Assembly: GCA_964549615.1 (NCBI GenBank)
Contig: CAZJVP010000099.1
Coordinates: 88,004 to 152,003, forward strand
Source of the DNA: CAYVLA01 sp964549615 [NCBI: uncultured Thermococci archaeon]
GTDB lineage: Archaea > CAYQAE01 > CAYVLA01
Length of the DNA stretch: 64,000 nucleotides
Direction of reading: 5' to 3'
Shown: positions 61,045 through 64,000 of the stretch, one piece after another
How positions within the stretch are numbered: position 1 is the stretch's first letter
How the letters are laid out: every line of letters starts with the position of its first letter
Made by a program: the position numbers and the translations under genes
Notes under the pieces: model-generated
What the model was told of the DNA's origin: nothing
Seen by the model: only the letters and a program-made list of their open reading frames with translations
The model's database searches: none

Positions 61045-61841
61045 CTAACCTCCATCCCTATCCTTGCGTAGCGGAAGGCCACGTGCTTCTCCCTCACCCT
61101 GTAGACCATGAAGGGTATCCCGTTCAGCTCGAAGCTGTCGCCTTCCTTCAGAACCTTGATCAGGGTGGTGTCCGCCTCATGGATTGCAACGGTGTCGAAA
61201 ACGTACTGCTCCCCCGGGTCCGAAAGGTACAGTATCCAGCTGTCCGCGGTGTCGCCGTCGCGGTTTATGTCGGTTCCGTAGGCCGATTCCTCCATCTTTG
61301 AGTAGTAGTAGTGCGACGAGCTCGTCCCCACCGTGCCGGGGATCGGACCGGTCTTGATCAGGGTCCAGTTCTCCACCCTGAAGATGGACTCCTTCTCGAA
61401 GCTGAGCTTCACCACGAAGCTCCCCGCCTTGATCTTGGTGTTCTTCGTCACGAGGTCCACGGGCAGGTTGGAGGTTATGGTGACGGTCTTGCGGTCCTTG
61501 GCGACCTCCAGGCTTGAGGTGCTCCCGGGATCGTAGCTCACCCTGGAGTCCCCAACGTAGACGAACTGGTCGGCCACCGGGTCAACGGTGAGGGTTCCCT
61601 TGGGTATTGTGATCGTGAATATGCGCGTCGCGTTCGGCCTCCAGTTCAAAAGCTCCCGGATATTCGTATCCAGAGCCCTCAGCGCGTTCCTGACAAGGGC
61701 CAGATTATTCCTGTCCTTCTCTTTCTCTATCTCGGGCGAGATCAGGGCGTAGGTCAGGATGCTCCCGCTGGTCACCACGAAGGCCAGAAGCAGGGCACCC
61801 GTTGCAACGTATATGGCCCTTCGATCGTCGCGCATCCTCAA
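61041..61841 (-). CDS. Pilin-like membrane protein
   Basis: A 266-residue protein with N-terminal RDDRRAIYVATGALLLAFVV and then TSGSILTYALI, a short basic leader and one hydrophobic helix like pseudopilins, followed by an extracellular beta domain (RIFTITIPKGTLTVDPVAD, YVGDSRVSYDPGSTSSLEVA). The usual G/A before the helix is ambiguous, so cleavage is not certain. It is coupled to the gene upstream (4-base gap) and to the next (4-base overlap). Likely a minor pilin or pilus accessory subunit. Confidence 0.65.
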   Translation of the reverse strand: MRMRDDRRAIYVATGALLLAFVVTSGSILTYALISPEIEKEKDRNNLALVRNALRALDTNIRELLNWRPNATRIFTITIPKGTLTVDPVADQFVYVGDSRVSYDPGSTSSLEVAKDRKTVTITSNLPVDLVTKNTKIKAGSFVVKLSFEKESIFRVENWTLIKTGPIPGTVGTSSSHYYYSKMEESAYGTDINRDGDTADSWILYLSDPGEQYVFDTVAIHEADTTLIKVLKEGDSFELNGIPFMVYRVREKHVAFRYARIGMEVR

Positions 61842-61845
61842 GTTC

Positions 61846-63759
61846 TCAGCCCCCCTCCTCAGGTTCGGGCGCCGGCAGCACCAACTCCAACATCCCGCTC
61901 CTGTTCTGCTTGTCGTAGACGACGAGGGTCACCCTCTCCCCTCCGGCCACAAGGTAGCCCGTCCGATATTCGAGTTTGTAGCCGCAGAGCAACTCGCCCG
62001 CGATCTGGTCGTAGGCCTCCTGGAGCTTCTCCGGGGTTGGGGCAAGGTAGAACCTTCCATGGGTCTGCTGGCTTATGGCGTTGAGGACCGCAACGTCAAC
62101 CCTGTCCTCCTCCCCCAGTCCGACGCAGTAGATGGGTATCCCCTCCAAGACCGCCAAATCCACCACCTCTTCCCACGTCCTGGTGCTGTAGGGCTGGCCT
62201 GTTGCGTAGTTGAGGTCCTTTCCGTCGGTTAGGGCGACCACGACCCGGTACTTGGACCTCTCCCTAACCCACAGCACCGACTGGTAGAGGGCGTCGTAGA
62301 GGGGAGTTCCGTCCCTAGTGACCAGGCTGTCCACAGTGGCTGCCAGGGCCGCCTTGCCAGCTGGATCGGTCGCCGTGAAATCGGCCCGGAGGACGATCTC
62401 CACAAGGCCGGTGTCGTAGTTGGTGGTGAAGCTGCAGATCGCGGCCTCATCCTCTGGGTACATGCGGTCGATGAAGCTTTTCACAGCGGGCTTCATGAAA
62501 TCCAGCCGGGACTCCTCGCCGGGCTTGGGAAGTTCGTCCTTCCACATGACCCACTCCATGGAGCCGGAGACATCGTTACAGAAGATCACGCTCAGGTCGG
62601 ACTTTCTGTCGGGCGGGCCCACATCGATGGGCCTGCTCACGGGCGTCCTCGTCGCGTTGGGGCTGGCCTGCGCATTGCCGGCGATGTCCGAGGCGACGGC
62701 CCAGAACGTGACGGTGCCGTTGTAGTTCTTGCTGTCCCATATGGTCTCCCTGGACCGCGTAAGATCGACAACTCCCTTAGCCTCCTGCGCGATCACGTAG
62801 CTCCTCGGATCCACCCGGCTCTCCGAGTCGACGGCCGACACCGAGAGCGCGAACCTGCCGCCCTGCAGGAACTCATCCCCGGAGTTGTAGATGTAGAAGT
62901 TGGAGACATCCAGCTCCCTCACCGGCATCCCCTTGTTATCGGACACGTGGATATAGATCTCAACCTTTTCCCCGGTAGTCCTGATCTGAGTGACGGACAC
63001 GATGAGTTCGCCGGTCATGATCTGGGAGATCTTGAGCTCGACCTGGGGCGGCGACCTGTCGATTACGAACCTGACGAAGTCCTCACCCTCGCCGTAGAGG
63101 CTCCTTCCGACCACCCTCAAGATGTGCTGGCCGTCCGCAAGGTACGTTGGGCCGGCGGATGGGTCTATCCGGAAGCCGTCAAGCGTGGTCGAGGAGTTGG
63201 CCACCATGGTGCCGTCAAGGTAGATCCTATGCTCGGTCGTGCTGCTGCTTGTGCGGTAGCTTACGTTGAAGGGCCCGTTGAAGACGGATCCGTCAAGGGG
63301 CTGTACGATCTCCGTCAGCGGCGGCGGATCGATGACCACCCTGCCGTCCCTTATCCCGATGCTGTGTGGCTGGATGTTGTCGATCGAGCCCTTGCTTATC
63401 ACGATCCCCCCGCTCCTGATCTTGTATCTTGACCGAGGCGTCTTGACTATGAGGTAGTTCCCGCTTGGATCAGATTCGATGGTATACTTTGCCGATCCCG
63501 CCAGCTCGGGCAGGGTCAATGGAACCTCGTCGGCCCCAACTCCCCAGGCCTCGGAGACCTTGGACCTTAAGTATGCCGATATTCCGTCAACCAATTCCCT
63601 CTCCTTGGCCAGGGAGTAGTTGTCGGAGGTCTTCTTCACCATGAAGGCTACCGACGAGAAGACAAGGGCCATGACCATGAGCATGAGGAGGTTCCCGGTC
63701 AGGACCTCGATGCTTCGTTTGGACCCAATGAAACCTCCCATCGCGGCCACGGCGCTCAA
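61846..63759 (-). CDS. Membrane-anchored von Willebrand factor A protein with pilin-like N-terminus
   Basis: A 637-residue protein. The N-terminus (GSKRSIEVLTGNLLMLMVMA) has basic residues followed by a long hydrophobic helix, like a class III leader. An Ig-like region follows (PLDGSVFNGPFNVSYRTSS, ILRVVGRSLYGEGEDFVRFV). A VWA domain starts near residue 393 with the MIDAS motif FCNDVSGSMEW (DxSxS), a later DGTPLYDALYQSVLW (T), and VVALTDGKDL (D). VWA domains mediate adhesion or complex formation. Start TTG 63759 is near the previous stop; ATG 63741 is an alternative. Confidence 0.82.
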   Translation of the reverse strand: MSAVAAMGGFIGSKRSIEVLTGNLLMLMVMALVFSSVAFMVKKTSDNYSLAKERELVDGISAYLRSKVSEAWGVGADEVPLTLPELAGSAKYTIESDPSGNYLIVKTPRSRYKIRSGGIVISKGSIDNIQPHSIGIRDGRVVIDPPPLTEIVQPLDGSVFNGPFNVSYRTSSSTTEHRIYLDGTMVANSSTTLDGFRIDPSAGPTYLADGQHILRVVGRSLYGEGEDFVRFVIDRSPPQVELKISQIMTGELIVSVTQIRTTGEKVEIYIHVSDNKGMPVRELDVSNFYIYNSGDEFLQGGRFALSVSAVDSESRVDPRSYVIAQEAKGVVDLTRSRETIWDSKNYNGTVTFWAVASDIAGNAQASPNATRTPVSRPIDVGPPDRKSDLSVIFCNDVSGSMEWVMWKDELPKPGEESRLDFMKPAVKSFIDRMYPEDEAAICSFTTNYDTGLVEIVLRADFTATDPAGKAALAATVDSLVTRDGTPLYDALYQSVLWVRERSKYRVVVALTDGKDLNYATGQPYSTRTWEEVVDLAVLEGIPIYCVGLGEEDRVDVAVLNAISQQTHGRFYLAPTPEKLQEAYDQIAGELLCGYKLEYRTGYLVAGGERVTLVVYDKQNRSGMLELVLPAPEPEEGG

Positions 63760-63761
63760 CC

Positions 63762-64000
63762 TCAGTTCCCGATGTTGTCGATCTTCACCTGGATGCTCGC
63801 GGTCTTTGTGTTGCCGGAGCCGTCGTAGGCCACCGCCTCGATTGTGACCGTCTGGTCCTCGGGCAGGGTGCGGGTGTCGATGGTGAACTCCCAGTTGTTG
63901 CCTCCGACCATCGTTGCCAGGCCCTCGTAGACGCCCCGCACCCAGATCTGGACCTCCTTGAGGCCGGATCCACCAAGGTCGCTTGCCGTGCCCCTGATGG
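63762..64000 (-). CDS. Ig-like surface protein, partial (N-terminus outside window)
   Basis: The visible 79 residues (minus strand) read IRGTASDLGGSGLKEVQIWV, RGVYEGLATMVGGNNWEFTI, TIEAVAYDGSGNTKTASIQV and end KIDNIGN at TGA 63762. They form one Ig-like (bacterial Big_9/PKD-type) domain. The stop is 2 bases before the VWA gene start, so this large gene heads or belongs to the pilus operon. The rest is beyond the right edge. Confidence 0.7.
   Translation of the reverse strand, partial: IRGTASDLGGSGLKEVQIWVRGVYEGLATMVGGNNWEFTIDTRTLPEDQTVTIEAVAYDGSGNTKTASIQVKIDNIGN

Overview
This window looks like the chromosome of a GC-rich archaeon. The reasons are many PIN (VapC) and VapB or AbrB pairs, two nucleotidyltransferase-HEPN pairs, an archaeal-type prepilin peptidase with class III pilin-like leaders, PEF-CTERM-like protein tails, and a recurring promoter layout in which a TATA-like box lies about 26-30 nt upstream of an ATG, GTG or TTG start codon (leaderless mRNAs). 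No rRNA, tRNA, CRISPR array, transposase or ribosomal protein gene was recognised, so the lineage cannot be fixed. Proteins of this style occur in TACK-type archaea and Thermoplasmatota.

Region 1 (1-2.8 kb) is an edge with a partial GNAT gene, a truncated copy of the gene at 34.5 kb, an AbrB-PIN toxin-antitoxin pair, and decayed sequence. Region 2 (2.8-14.1 kb) is a surface-glycan and lipid block. It has GT2, a dolichyl-phosphate sugar synthase-like GT2, a GT39-like membrane transferase, a GH16-like lectin fold, an FAD reductase plus UbiA prenyltransferase pair, and a coupled radical SAM / PEP-enzyme mobile domain / GT4 operon. Region 3 (14.1-17.4 kb) is a toxin-antitoxin island with three degenerate PIN loci and an intact nucleotidyltransferase-HEPN pair. 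Region 4 (17.4-32.9 kb) resumes the glycan theme. It has two asparagine-synthetase-like proteins of identical length that both lack the N-terminal catalytic Cys, GNAT, GT39, GT4, a methyltransferase, a coiled-coil membrane protein and a large DUF11 surface protein. Region 5 (33-43.6 kb) is a second toxin-antitoxin and pseudogene graveyard holding another nucleotidyltransferase-HEPN pair, a ThuA-like membrane protein, three VapBC loci in different states of decay, a GT-C membrane protein and two broken PaaK-like AMP ligases.

Region 6 (43.6-55.1 kb) is dominated by secreted or membrane proteins: a GT-C protein, a Tat-exported DUF362 protein, and two clusters of surface proteins with Ig-like, cadherin-like and 'GLNLV' repeat domains. 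Two of these proteins share an N-terminal domain beginning ADLDVNAVAG. Two others, plus a distant one at 25.4 kb, end in the same short cytoplasmic motif. Region 7 (55-64 kb) has a TIM-barrel epimerase, a Gfo/Idh oxidoreductase, and a pilus-like operon: an Ig-like surface protein (partial), a VWA protein and a second membrane protein with pilin-like N-termini, a pilin-like protein, an eight-repeat beta-propeller protein and, from its own promoter, a prepilin peptidase.

Taken together, the window encodes cell-envelope construction (glycosylation, isoprenoid or lipid modification, surface proteins, pili) interrupted by defence or addiction modules. A direct repeat of about 141 bp at 0.74 and 34.6 kb brackets the glycan region and suggests duplication or island-type rearrangement.
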